Assembly: GCA_029027985.1 (NCBI GenBank)
Contig: CP119076.1
Location: 2,046,001-2,110,000 of the forward strand
Direction: 5' to 3'
DNA from: Klebsiella aerogenes
GTDB lineage: Bacteria; Pseudomonadota; Gammaproteobacteria; Enterobacterales; Enterobacteriaceae
DNA: 64,000 nt
Below are positions 42,531-51,402 of the stretch, in pieces (position 1 is the stretch's first letter; each line of letters opens with the position of its first letter). The notes under the pieces are model-generated. The model made no database searches. It saw only the letters and a program-made list of their open reading frames with translations, and was not told the origin of the DNA. The translations under genes were made by a program, and so were the position numbers.

Positions 42531-44729
42531 TTAAGCATTAGCACCTTGTGCATAATCACCTTGCATAATGTTTGCTTGCTCTGCTGTCAATTGGCTATCT
42601 AAAGCTGCTGCATCCATGCTTAGTTTCACTGGTGACTGTTCAAACTCTTGTTGCTTTAACAGCACATCCATAGCTAACGATTTGTTGTCTAACATCTGCT
42701 TCTGTTCAGTCAAATCAAATAGGCGTTTATTCTGTTTATCCTGTTCTTTGATTTGCTGCATCTGCGCTACATAATAAGCTGCGTGTGCATTGTTCATTTC
42801 AATTTCAGAAAGAAGCTTACCATTTGCCATTTTACCCGCTTCAGCTTGTGCCTGAAGGGATTGCAATTCAGTGTGGTATTGTTCAGCCTGCATATGAATC
42901 TGTAGCTTGTTAGGCTTAATAGTCTTAGGATCAGTCAGATAGGAACTAACATCATCATTACCTGTGCCCGCTGTAACGTACTGGCTTAGAGCTTCATAAA
43001 CATTCTCTTCAGTGATGAAGTTAGGCATAGAGCCGTACAGTTCTTTAGCCTGTGTCATAGCTGAAATGATGTTCTGTGCTGCTTGCTGTTTGTCTGTAGT
43101 AGTAGACACATCAAAAGATAAACCAATTTCTTTTGGAAAGTCATTCATGCTATAGCCACCTGCTAGAGATGGAATAGGATGATTAATACGCTGAAGCAAA
43201 CGATAGAGCTTTTTGTACATTGGAATCAGACCAGTAGCAGCAAATGTAGCTGCTCTTGATTTCGGGCCTTGTTCAGTCTTATCAATCAGCATTGATAGAG
43301 CTACACCAGCCATTTCACCGTATTTCTCTGTAGCCTCACCAATAGATCCACCGCTTTTCATTTGTGCTTGAATACGATTACCTGTTTCATTCATTAACAG
43401 ATTCAGAGACTGGCTAACATCAGCAGTAGGAAGCACACCAATAGCATTAGGTGTGTCAACTTCTACTACACCACCAGCACGAGGAGTTAGGAGAGCTTCA
43501 GGATCGTATTGATCTTTTAAAGCCCAATAGCGACCGAAAGTAGTGTTTGCTGCACTGTAGGTAAGCATACGTGATTCACGGGTAGCTGCATCTTGCAAAT
43601 ATTTTGCAGTGTCATAAATACCCATTCCATAAAAGCTATTAGGCACTTCATGGATACGCGCTGATACAAAAGGAAGTTCATCCAGTTCTTCAGGATCTTC
43701 CAGCATATCTAGATGGGTGGTTGTGAATTTCCACCACTTAGGCACAGAGCCTTTATAAGCCCCTTTCCAATAATGCTCGAACACTTGGAAATAAGATTGC
43801 TTATTATCAAGAGCAATACCGCTACCGGATGTTTGATAAGGGTCATATTGCTGACCAACAATTAAACCAGTAGTGGCAAAAGAAGCATCACTGTCAACAC
43901 CGTTACTAATACCCGCTAACATTACATCTTCATCCCAACCATTCATTAAACCGTCATTAATTGAGAGCATGTAGCTATGACAAAAATAAGGGGCATCATC
44001 TAAGCTGTATTGAGTCAGAGGATGAATATAAATTTCCTGGAAAGGGATATAATCCACAGCAGGGAACACAACACGCGCTATAGCGTTCATAGAGCCTGTG
44101 TAGAGCTTGACAGTCTTTTGCACTGGCTTACCAGCCTTGTTAGCTTCTTGTCGCTCTGCGTCGCTTGTGCGCTTGCTCTTGCTGCTCTTAATCTTCACTG
44201 ATACATCGTTAAACCCTCGTTCACCTAAAGCTTTCTCTAGGGCTTCCAGTTCTTCAGCAGTTTTATCAACGAATTTAATATTACGTTCATCTTCAATCTT
44301 TTCTTCTAAGAAGATTTTCATATGGCCTTGACCAGTGAGTAAAGTTTCCTTAATCCAGTTTTCATTTTTACGTGAAACATTATTAAGGTTACGTGCTACT
44401 GTATTTAGCTCTTTGCTAATAGCATCAGCCATAGATGATTTAATGTTGTTACTTGTGACAATAACGCTTGTACTATCAGAGTTATTAAAAACGCTCTGTA
44501 GAAGTTGAAAGTTTTCATCTACGATTTCCCTAACAACAGGAATAGCGTCCACGCCTGTATTATTTTTGTCTGCTGGTTCAATACCGCTGTAATAACGGAA
44601 AGCGTGTGAATATCTGTCAGCGTAATTTTCCTTGTCTGCATCGCAGACGTTAAAGTTATTAGAGAGGATAGCTAACATCTGTTCATCAGAGTAATTAGCC
44701 TTCCTCTTGCTAGGTTTTTTCATTTTCAC
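42531..44729 (-). CDS. Portal protein
   Basis: 732 residues. Phage portal (head-tail connector) through which DNA is packaged: N-terminal clip/stem region with ADRYSHAFRYYSGIEP and ENFQLLQSVFNNSD, the central SGSIGEATEKYGEMAGVALS and AATFAATGLIPMYKKLYRLL (in parts), and a long Gln-rich helical C-terminal barrel (about 600-715) as in P22-type portals. Directly after the large terminase gene. The GTG start has AAGGA four bases before; an ATG two codons on is the alternative. Confidence 0.83.
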   Translation of the reverse strand: MKMKKPSKRKANYSDEQMLAILSNNFNVCDADKENYADRYSHAFRYYSGIEPADKNNTGVDAIPVVREIVDENFQLLQSVFNNSDSTSVIVTSNNIKSSMADAISKELNTVARNLNNVSRKNENWIKETLLTGQGHMKIFLEEKIEDERNIKFVDKTAEELEALEKALGERGFNDVSVKIKSSKSKRTSDAERQEANKAGKPVQKTVKLYTGSMNAIARVVFPAVDYIPFQEIYIHPLTQYSLDDAPYFCHSYMLSINDGLMNGWDEDVMLAGISNGVDSDASFATTGLIVGQQYDPYQTSGSGIALDNKQSYFQVFEHYWKGAYKGSVPKWWKFTTTHLDMLEDPEELDELPFVSARIHEVPNSFYGMGIYDTAKYLQDAATRESRMLTYSAANTTFGRYWALKDQYDPEALLTPRAGGVVEVDTPNAIGVLPTADVSQSLNLLMNETGNRIQAQMKSGGSIGEATEKYGEMAGVALSMLIDKTEQGPKSRAATFAATGLIPMYKKLYRLLQRINHPIPSLAGGYSMNDFPKEIGLSFDVSTTTDKQQAAQNIISAMTQAKELYGSMPNFITEENVYEALSQYVTAGTGNDDVSSYLTDPKTIKPNKLQIHMQAEQYHTELQSLQAQAEAGKMANGKLLSEIEMNNAHAAYYVAQMQQIKEQDKQNKRLFDLTEQKQMLDNKSLAMDVLLKQQEFEQSPVKLSMDAAALDSQLTAEQANIMQGDYAQGANA

Positions 44730-44738
44730 TAAGTCCTT

Positions 44739-46376
44739 TTAGAAATGACGATTAAACGCCTCGTTAACTTTTCTCCCTGTTTCCCATCTACTTTGTAATT
44801 TACCACCTACACACTGAGAAGCATTTATACCTTTATATTTCACAGAGATAGAAGCTATTCGCATAGCGTCTAATAAGTGGTTTCTACTGTCTCTAGGGTT
44901 TCCATCCTTTTTATATTGGTAAATCCTAAATTCACTCATTAGTTCTTTTAGTTTGTTAACATTTATCTTCAATTTATTTTCACTAAAGAGTTTACAAAGG
45001 TGCTGTATAGTCCAATGTAAAGAGCGTGAATGTTTAGGCTTTTCTATAGCCCCTGTGGTTAGCTGGAAAGGGATTTCAAACACTGTAGGAAGAACATTAA
45101 CGCCTAATCTTTTAAATTCGCTTAATCGCGTTGTGTTAGTTCCTGTTCCGTCTATCTGTTTCTTTGCATCATGAGGAACAACTAAAGGAGCATCAGGAAA
45201 AGGAGAAGCTTTAATTACACTTGCCATATGATCAGGCATATGGGCTAACCTGTTCTTCTTTGCATCCTGTTTACTGTTCCATTCGTACACAATATAGATT
45301 GTGTCTGTTTCCATTTCATAAGCTGAAAGAACTAATGTTGAAGGATCAGCATCAGTATTAGAGCTAAACCCAAAGTCACAGCCCCACAAAAGTTTATAAG
45401 CATAGGGATTTTGTTTAATCCTCTCTACAGTTAGAGATGTATCAATCTCATTATCATTGAAGGGATAGACAGCACCAGCACCTAGAACAGGAATACCAGC
45501 AGACCTCATTAAGCGTTGATATTCAGGATATCCCGCTAACAGCCTTGCTTTGTCTTGTTCACTTAGATGCGGGCAGTGATCCCACGTAGCATTTTGAAAA
45601 TAGAGAAAACCGCTATCATCTTCATTAAATTTAGTCCATAGGGCACTAGCACCTAGTTCTGGTGTAGCTGTTACAGATATATAGCCGTTAGTGGTAGCGG
45701 TACGTGTTAAACATTGTGCATAGATTTCTGTTTCATTCTGAAATTGTTCATCAAGCAAACAATACTTAACTGAAGCGCCCATTAACACAGATTCATTCTG
45801 TGTAGCTGCAAAGAAGTGTAATGTGTTGGTTGTTCCATCTACGTGCTTGATTCTTATCTTTAAACATCTAGCACCATCTTTAACCATTGACCAGCTATCT
45901 ATACAATCTTTAGGTATTGCCCCTGTCCCTAAGTCTTGTAAGTTACGGCAATCACTAACTCCTAGCAGTTCCTTCATTAGAACGTTGTTCACTGACTCCT
46001 GTGATACACCAATACACCAAAAATCATGACCACCGCTATCAATCTTCATTCCTTGCCAATCAAACAGAGCACCATTATCTTTAGAAGGGTAAAGGCCTGT
46101 TATGTGAATGGCTAATTCCATGCAAGCAGCATAGGACTTGCCAACACGGTTGGCTGCTGATAGATAACGCTGTTGATATTTATTACTAGCTTCTATCCAC
46201 TCTAACTGGAAAGGATAGGGCATCCAATAGGCTAGCTTATTTTGTCTTTTAAATTCTTGTTTCTTGCTTACTAGTGAGTGAAGAGATTCAATCTGTTCTT
46301 CTGTTAATTCCTCTAGTTTAATTTTATTAACATCTAAACTATTAAACTCACTAGCTAAACCGTAAATATCTAGCAT
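44739..46376 (-). CDS. Terminase large subunit
   Basis: 545 residues. Packaging motor and nuclease: Walker A variant SAANRVGKSYA (about 75-83), Walker B with catalytic acid in KYCLLDEQF (about 207), RNase H-fold nuclease Asp residues in LLWGCDFGFSS (about 332) and LLDAMRIAS near the C-terminus. All motifs are intact, so it should be functional. ATG chosen because GTGAGG lies six bases upstream; an in-frame GTG four codons earlier overlaps that site. Three genes in order, small terminase, large terminase, portal, form the packaging module. Confidence 0.92.
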   Translation of the reverse strand: MLDIYGLASEFNSLDVNKIKLEELTEEQIESLHSLVSKKQEFKRQNKLAYWMPYPFQLEWIEASNKYQQRYLSAANRVGKSYAACMELAIHITGLYPSKDNGALFDWQGMKIDSGGHDFWCIGVSQESVNNVLMKELLGVSDCRNLQDLGTGAIPKDCIDSWSMVKDGARCLKIRIKHVDGTTNTLHFFAATQNESVLMGASVKYCLLDEQFQNETEIYAQCLTRTATTNGYISVTATPELGASALWTKFNEDDSGFLYFQNATWDHCPHLSEQDKARLLAGYPEYQRLMRSAGIPVLGAGAVYPFNDNEIDTSLTVERIKQNPYAYKLLWGCDFGFSSNTDADPSTLVLSAYEMETDTIYIVYEWNSKQDAKKNRLAHMPDHMASVIKASPFPDAPLVVPHDAKKQIDGTGTNTTRLSEFKRLGVNVLPTVFEIPFQLTTGAIEKPKHSRSLHWTIQHLCKLFSENKLKINVNKLKELMSEFRIYQYKKDGNPRDSRNHLLDAMRIASISVKYKGINASQCVGGKLQSRWETGRKVNEAFNRHF

Positions 46377-46388
46377 AGTGAGCCTCAC

Positions 46389-46748
46389 TTATTCTTTTTG
46401 CATTCCTTTCAAATCAGCGAACATATCACTAATTGATTTCATCTGTTCATCTTCATGTTTGTTCTGTTCATCTTGTGAAGCTGAAATGGTGAAGAATTTC
46501 AAAATCTGGTCTGTAGCGCGTAAGATTTCAGTAGGGGTAGCTTTACCATCTTTATTTTTAACAATAGCTGTTAGTTGCTTAATGGCTTCTTCAGCTAGTT
46601 TGTTATCACCAGCCATTTCACGTGCAATACGTGTTAGTGCTCGTGGTGTCTTCTTCCCTTTACCAAAGGCATTCCCCTTAGTGAATTTCCCTTTACGATC
46701 TCTCCCTGTAAGTGGGTTTACATCTGTATCTTTAATCTCTGCACTCAT
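46389..46748 (-). CDS. Terminase small subunit
   Basis: 119 residues: a basic Gly-rich N-terminus (TGRDRKGKFTKGNAFGKGKK) typical of small terminases, a helical middle and an acidic C-terminus (QDEQNKHEDEQMKSISDMFA). It would recognise the pac or cos site and start packaging. Assigned by composition and by position immediately before the large subunit. Its start overlaps the previous gene's stop by one base. Confidence 0.75.
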   Translation of the reverse strand: MSAEIKDTDVNPLTGRDRKGKFTKGNAFGKGKKTPRALTRIAREMAGDNKLAEEAIKQLTAIVKNKDGKATPTEILRATDQILKFFTISASQDEQNKHEDEQMKSISDMFADLKGMQKE

Positions 46749-46960
46749 TACATCACCTCACCAAACAGACAAGCCACCATAGCTACACCGTTTTCATATT
46801 CATCCATGCATTCGAAAGCTTCAGCTTCTTTAATTGGTGCAAGTTCAGCTACAAGATCTTCAATGATTGGCGTTGCTTCTTTCTGTACATAAGTACAGCC
46901 AGCATTAAAACCAGCCATATAGAAAGTGTTCAGTAGTGCAAACATTTGTTCATTAGTCAT
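46748..46960 (-). CDS. Small acidic hypothetical protein
   Basis: 70 residues, acidic, MTNEQMFALLNTFYMAGFNA start and no known domain. Overlaps both neighbours slightly (eight bases upstream, one downstream), so tightly coupled to the small terminase gene. Confidence 0.65.
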   Translation of the reverse strand: MTNEQMFALLNTFYMAGFNAGCTYVQKEATPIIEDLVAELAPIKEAEAFECMDEYENGVAMVACLFGEVM

Positions 46961-47243
46961 CGGTCATTTCTCCATGTTCGATTAAATATTTTTTGTAAAT
47001 AGAGCTTCCTGCATATTCAGAATAAATATGTTCAGACAAAATTTCTTTAATCTGCTCTAGTCGCTCAATACTGATTTTATCTACGTCATTTAAACCAGCA
47101 CGAATAGATGCATAAGGAACATTAACAATCTGTGCTAGCTCTTTCATTTTAATATTGAAGTGAACCATCATCCCCATGATTTGTGGATAGAGACGGCTTT
47201 TCACAATTTTCTTATAATGGGCGTTTTTACTATTTCCATTCAT
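46953..47243 (-). CDS. Small HTH-like protein, first late gene
   Basis: 96 residues; the segment MKELAQIVNVPYASIRAGLN reads like a helix-turn-helix of the Cro/XRE type, preceded by basic residues. First gene of the leftward operon, so it could regulate late transcription or serve in packaging. The AGAGGAATAATAAA before ATG is a good ribosome-binding site. Confidence 0.65.
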   Translation of the reverse strand: MNGNSKNAHYKKIVKSRLYPQIMGMMVHFNIKMKELAQIVNVPYASIRAGLNDVDKISIERLEQIKEILSEHIYSEYAGSSIYKKYLIEHGEMTDD

Positions 47244-47312
47244 TTTATTATTCCTCTAAATTTCAATTCATCTGTTAATACAAAAATGTTGCAATGGTTT
47301 CTAAAGGCCATA

Positions 47313-47338
47313 GAAAAGCCCTCCACGTTAGAGGGCTA
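47313..47338 (-). terminator. Leftward terminator upstream of late operon
   Basis: Read leftward: AGCCCTC-TAACGTG-GAGGGCT then TTTTCTA. It lies 70 bases before the first late gene, in the path of transcripts coming from the control region, so late expression may depend on reading through it. Confidence 0.75.
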
Positions 47339-48735
47339 GTGTCATCAAGGATAGTGACCAGATAAAAACATTTTATGTTTTAATTTAAGCCTCTCTCATA
47401 TACTGCAAAAGGGAAATGTATTCCTGTTCGCTGAAAGAAAGGCAAAAATAGAAAGGCCTATATAGCGTTGCTACACGCTGAATAAGAAGGGGCTTGTAAC
47501 ATGATCTGTTACTACGAGAAGGGGAACATACTTAGTAGGCCTTATCACTCACCCAATTAGCAGCATTAATTTTCCATTCTGTAAATAATAATTCCATATC
47601 ATCCATCATCTCTATGTACCCTCCTTACTGTAAAATACTTACTAGGTAATACTTTCTATTCTATAATTATTAATATAAATACTTTCTTAATTATTAGTTA
47701 TTAATATATAAAACCTGATAGGGGGTAGATACTTACACCAGCGTTAATCGTTCCCGTTCAGCGAAAATTTTTTCTCACAATGGCATAAGGCATTGAAATA
47801 TAAGGTAAAACCTTACACTCATTTTCATTTTCAAAAAATTTGCTTGCAGAGCCTAAAGGGCTTTTTTCTTTTCTTACAAAGGGGGGACAGGGGTAAGGAA
47901 CTGGGTGTTAGTAAGTGATTGATAGTATTGGAAAATACATTTCATCCTTTGTGAGAGCGTCTGTAACAGCTTGTGTTAATGCGTCTGTGCTCTGCTGCTT
48001 TGCAGCACACCCCATCATTTTGCGCCGATTCTTAAGGCCTCTCAGACTGTCAACCACTCCTGATAGTTGGAGCACAACTCTATATTCATATATAAAACAA
48101 TTGCTTATGAATGGCCGTGTATTCCTGTGTGTGCAACTTGTGTGTTAATCCCAAGCACAAGCTGGCTTGCTCCTGTTATTGAATAGCTATGGATGGTCGC
48201 GCCTGTGACTCTTAGGCCTTTTCACTCACCTTTTAATTTCGCTTGCTATGTGATGAAGGTAATAGGTTTAATCAAAGATTCTATTCTTCTCTCTTTTCTT
48301 TCAGCGTTACAGCACAGAGTGCTGGTAGTAACACTACGCGATAAACCGTTTCTAGTCCGTTATTCTCGGCATTCAGCCATTCACTTAATCTATTGTTTAT
48401 CTATCGCGTATAACAAATCTATATACTATAAAGGTGAAAGTGAATAGAAATTGATTGCTACAACATAACAGTATTGCAAGATCTATCTCAGTTATTTAAC
48501 TGTGTTTGTGCCTTCCGTTTACACCGTCATTCATGCCGTTTGAAATTGCAAATCATTCAATGAAGTAGTGTTATGTTCGCTGAATGTAACAAGAGGGAAG
48601 GGCTAGTTAATTACTAAGCTGTGAATGCTGTTTTTGTTTATGAATGCTATTGTTTCATTTCATGCTATTGACGCAAGATGACATATAAAGAGATAGTAGT
48701 GCCTTTCATTACTAAACTAGTAGAGAAAGCAAAGT
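47339..48735. promoter_or_regulatory. Large non-coding control region of the element
   Basis: About 1.4 kb between the leftward late operon and the rightward arm, with no convincing gene; two frames of 77 and 84 residues start on rare codons without ribosome-binding sites. Contents: three copies of TTCGCTGAA or its reverse complement TTCAGCGAA (47427, 47757, 48576), a short plus-strand terminator AGCCTAAAGGGCTTTTTT near 47846-47866, two related AGGCCTTNTCACTCACC stretches (47529 and 48211), and very AT-rich tracts at 47640-47720. Candidate for divergent promoters, small RNAs, packaging site or replication origin. Confidence 0.5.
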
Positions 48736-48975
48736 ATGACTACTATTAACACTCCTGTAGCTTTTGGTAATCTTGAAAACGGTGATACTTTCAGCTTTGA
48801 TGAGGTTACATATGAAAAAATTATTCCTGTTAATGCTGGTGTAATTGGTCAGCCTGATTTAATGCGTAACGTTCAAGCCTGTGTAGACACTATCACTAAT
48901 GATTTACGTGTACGCTTTGAATCGTATGAAATAGTAAATCTAGTTAACACATATACATCCTCAGATCTTCCTTAA
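48736..48975 (+). CDS. Small hypothetical protein, first rightward gene
   Basis: 79 acidic residues, MTTINTPVAFGNLENGDTFS start, possibly a small beta-barrel fold with FGNLENGDTFSFDEVTYEKI, a pattern seen in short phage proteins that begin with 'VxFxxLxxGDxFxxxxxxYxKI'. Ribosome-binding site GAGAAAG. No function known. Confidence 0.65.
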   Translation: MTTINTPVAFGNLENGDTFSFDEVTYEKIIPVNAGVIGQPDLMRNVQACVDTITNDLRVRFESYEIVNLVNTYTSSDLP

Positions 48976-49274
48976 GATGCTATGTTTAAAAATGTTATAT
49001 GAAAGTTAAACTATGAACATGGTCACGAGAAATCAAAGAGAAGCTGTATAGTAGCGGACTACTTACTATTTAGAGGGAAGTAAAGAGTGATAGGAGGCAT
49101 ACTTGATAGATATGTACTTACAGGAGGCCATATACACAAAGTGTATAGGCCTAAGTAGTTAGGGTATATAGTTATATATATATTCTCCCTTGGGTAATTA
49201 ATAATAAACCCCTGCCGTTAAAATAGATACTTCATTCCCGCTGGTAGATTCCAGAACAAAAAAGAGAGCTAAAA
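48976..49274. other. Non-coding stretch with inverted repeat
   Basis: 299 bases without a gene. It contains GGCCATATACAC-AAA-GTGTATAGGCC (49124-49150), a long imperfect hairpin, and runs of TATATA. No T tract follows the hairpin, so it is an operator or RNA structure rather than a terminator. Confidence 0.4.
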
Positions 49275-49352
49275 ATGAAAGAATTAGCCTTTGATGTGGC
49301 TATAGCCCTTCTTCTGGTAATGATCATTTTTATCACTATTGCAAGCATATAA
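49275..49352 (+). CDS. 25-residue membrane peptide
   Basis: MKELAFDVAIALLLVMIIFI then TIASI: a single hydrophobic helix with short charged N-terminus. AGAGAG lies upstream of the ATG, and the next small gene starts 12 bases after its stop with its own strong site. No family recognised. Size and nature resemble phage-encoded small membrane effectors. Confidence 0.55.
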   Translation: MKELAFDVAIALLLVMIIFITIASI

Positions 49353-49363
49353 GGAGGCTAACA

Positions 49364-49486
49364 ATGAGTAAAACTCATTCTGATAAAGCCAGTATAAGGC
49401 GTGCAAAGCTAACAGCAGGAAACATAAGAAGTGATTTAAAAAGTTTCCATATCTTCTATCCAGTGTTAAAATTACGAATGGTTTAA
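49364..49486 (+). CDS. 40-residue basic peptide
   Basis: MSKTHSDKASIRRAKLTAGN start, highly basic (Lys/Arg-rich N-terminal two thirds). An excellent ribosome-binding site AAGGAGG lies eight bases before ATG, which is the best evidence that it is translated. No family recognised; a nucleic-acid binder is possible. Confidence 0.55.
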   Translation: MSKTHSDKASIRRAKLTAGNIRSDLKSFHIFYPVLKLRMV

Positions 49487-49506
49487 ATATAAATGGTTAC
49501 TAATTT

Positions 49507-49731
49507 ATGAAAAAACTAATTATTGCTGGGATTCTTGCTAGTTTATCAGCTTCTGCTATGGCGTGTGACTACAATTACACAACTGATACCGGCGATGAAG
49601 TATGTGCATATTCAGGTGATTCTACTGTTCAACTTACCACTGAAAACGGTGATGAACATGATGGTCATTGGATAGGGAAAGGCATTATTCAGGATGATGA
49701 AACAGGTGAAACCACCACTGTGCAGGAATAA
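49507..49731 (+). CDS. Small exported protein
   Basis: 74 residues with a Sec signal peptide (MKKLIIAGILASLSASAMAC; cleavage after AMA) and an acidic mature part (DETGETTTVQE end) with two Cys (ACDYNYT and EVCAYS) that may form a disulphide. Periplasmic or released. Six bases before the next gene. No family recognised. Confidence 0.68.
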   Translation: MKKLIIAGILASLSASAMACDYNYTTDTGDEVCAYSGDSTVQLTTENGDEHDGHWIGKGIIQDDETGETTTVQE

Positions 49732-49736
49732 CAAAA

Positions 49737-50384
49737 ATGAAAGCAACTAAGTTAGCTGTTTTTGGCGCCTTTTTAATTGCAGTATCTGTTATTGGTGCTG
49801 TGAGCATTCACTATTTATCACCACGTGCAGATGAAGCAAAAGAATGGAAAGATGCATTTAATCCTAACGAGCAAGAGTACAACACCTTCAGCTTTGAAAA
49901 ATCCACACAGCCAATTGATGCTACAAAATCGCCATCTATTCACTTTTCCCCTACGTGTGATCATTGGGATACATATAAATATCAAAAATATTGTGAGAAT
50001 GGGAAAAACAAAGAGCGTGAAGATCGTGTAGCCTCTGCTGAGTATCTGGTGAAGACTGAAGGAAGCAAAGAAGCAGCAATTGAACACATGAATCAAGTTT
50101 TACCTAAGATAGCAAAGAATGAAAACGGTGTAGATCTACCTTATCTGGTATGGAGCTTTAAACAAATAGCCTTTGATATGGGCGCTGCACCAGCAGCAAT
50201 CAAAAATCCTCATGACACCATTTTAGATAACTATGCTATGTGGCACACAAACGACTATTCGCAGCTTTCTGTGCTTGCTTGTGGCTTGATAGGTTTACTC
50301 TTTTTCATCCCTTTGCTGTGGGTTGGTTTATGGCGTGTAATTGGTATTGCTGTTAAGTCAGCTAAAAAAGAAATGAAAGGTTAA
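49737..50384 (+). CDS. Two-helix membrane protein
   Basis: 215 residues: an N-terminal helix (about 5-27), a polar periplasmic domain of about 145 residues with three Cys (TCDHWDTYKYQKYC), and a second helix (about 178-203, LIGLLFFIPLLWVGLWRVIG). Six bases after the exported protein gene, six before the lipoprotein gene, so one operon of envelope proteins. No family recognised. Confidence 0.68.
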   Translation: MKATKLAVFGAFLIAVSVIGAVSIHYLSPRADEAKEWKDAFNPNEQEYNTFSFEKSTQPIDATKSPSIHFSPTCDHWDTYKYQKYCENGKNKEREDRVASAEYLVKTEGSKEAAIEHMNQVLPKIAKNENGVDLPYLVWSFKQIAFDMGAAPAAIKNPHDTILDNYAMWHTNDYSQLSVLACGLIGLLFFIPLLWVGLWRVIGIAVKSAKKEMKG

Positions 50385-50389
50385 TAATC

Positions 50390-50797
50390 ATGAAAAAGAT
50401 TATTCTAGCTGTGCTGGCTTGCTCTGTTCTTTCTGGCTGTGCTTCAGAGATTAAGCATGAAACTTTCAATTCCTCAAACGAGGATGTGATTAAATACGTG
50501 ACAGAACAGCAGCCAGCATGTGACGGCGTACAAGACCTGTATACAGCGAATCTAAACGAAATGCATCGTAGAGAGAGCTTAGGCCTTATGAACGCACAGG
50601 AGGACGCACAGCGCATACAGGAAGCTAAACAGGCTTGTAATAATGCGCCACGCTCTGAAGGTGCTGTACAGCAAGCGGTAGCCGCTACATTAGGCGGCAT
50701 AGGTGCAGGGATGAATGCAGCAGCAGACGCACAAGAAAACAGTGAAGCGGCCTGTTTGCAGAGTGATTATTGTCGCTGGAATACGGGTCAATGGTGA
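50390..50797 (+). CDS. Predicted small lipoprotein 3
   Basis: 135 residues, MKKIILAVLACSVLSGCASE with lipobox L-S-G-C, then a polar helical part and a Gly/Ala segment (AVAATLGGIGAGMNAAADAQ). Four Cys in the mature part could form disulphides. Third lipoprotein of the element, in the envelope operon. No family recognised. Confidence 0.72.
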   Translation: MKKIILAVLACSVLSGCASEIKHETFNSSNEDVIKYVTEQQPACDGVQDLYTANLNEMHRRESLGLMNAQEDAQRIQEAKQACNNAPRSEGAVQQAVAATLGGIGAGMNAAADAQENSEAACLQSDYCRWNTGQW

Positions 50798-50801
50798 TGC
50801 T

Positions 50802-51119
50802 ATGAAAACTTTAATTATTGTAGCTCTATCTCTTTCTGTGCTAGCTGGCTGTTCTTCACGCCAGCCTGTTACACAATCACAGATAGATGATTACACAGCA
50901 CAGCAAAAGATTCAGCATGATGCAGAGGCTAGCTATATAAAATCTCACCCTGAGGAATTGCAAAATTCTATAGCTGCGTCTGAAGCTGAGAAGGCAGATA
51001 AAAGAGAGAAACAAGAGCGTGAAGCCAGAATTGAACGCTTATGTGAAGCTATGCATCCATACATGATAAGCCAATGCATGATAAATAGCGGCATAAATCA
51101 GATGGTTGATGGTCTTTAA
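50802..51119 (+). CDS. Predicted small lipoprotein 4
   Basis: 105 residues from MKTLIIVALSLSVLAGCSSR (lipobox L-A-G-C), then a charged helical region (EAEKADKREKQEREARIERL) that may form a coiled coil, ending with MHPYMISQCMINSGINQMVD. The ATG five bases after the previous stop was chosen because the longer frame lacks a signal peptide start. No family recognised. Confidence 0.7.
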   Translation: MKTLIIVALSLSVLAGCSSRQPVTQSQIDDYTAQQKIQHDAEASYIKSHPEELQNSIAASEAEKADKREKQEREARIERLCEAMHPYMISQCMINSGINQMVDGL

Positions 51120-51144
51120 TAATTAACTTAACGGGGGTTCAAGC

Positions 51145-51375
51145 ATGAGCAAAGATATTTATGAGATTATGAAAAGCGCTACTGCTGTAATGCGTGAAGC
51201 AATGATCGCTTATGTTCAGTGGGATAGTGAAGAATTGCCAGAAACAGCAGAGCAAGAAGCAATACATGATGCTTTTCGTTCTATAGATGTAAGAGAGCAA
51301 GAAGATTTAATAGCAGCAGAGCTTGGATTAAAAGACCCTTTCAATCCTGAAGATATTAAACACTGGTTGAAATGA
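51145..51375 (+). CDS. Small acidic hypothetical protein
   Basis: 76 residues, acidic, MSKDIYEIMKSATAVMREAM start, helical. Last gene of the rightward envelope operon, just before a terminator. GGGGG ribosome-binding site. An anti-regulator or DNA mimic is possible from its charge but unproven. Confidence 0.6.
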   Translation: MSKDIYEIMKSATAVMREAMIAYVQWDSEELPETAEQEAIHDAFRSIDVREQEDLIAAELGLKDPFNPEDIKHWLK

Positions 51376-51381
51376 ATATAT

Positions 51382-51402
51382 AGCCCCTGCGGGGGTTTTT
51401 AT
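51382..51402 (+). terminator. Terminator of the envelope operon
   Basis: AGCCCCTGCGGGGGTTTTTA: GC-rich short stem with a T run. The following 230 bases to the HNH gene are AT-rich and should carry its promoter. Confidence 0.7.

Noticed and set aside
47915-48447. Two rightward frames (77 and 84 residues) in the control region
   Set aside because: Rare start codons, no ribosome-binding sites, composition unlike neighbours; treated as non-coding.
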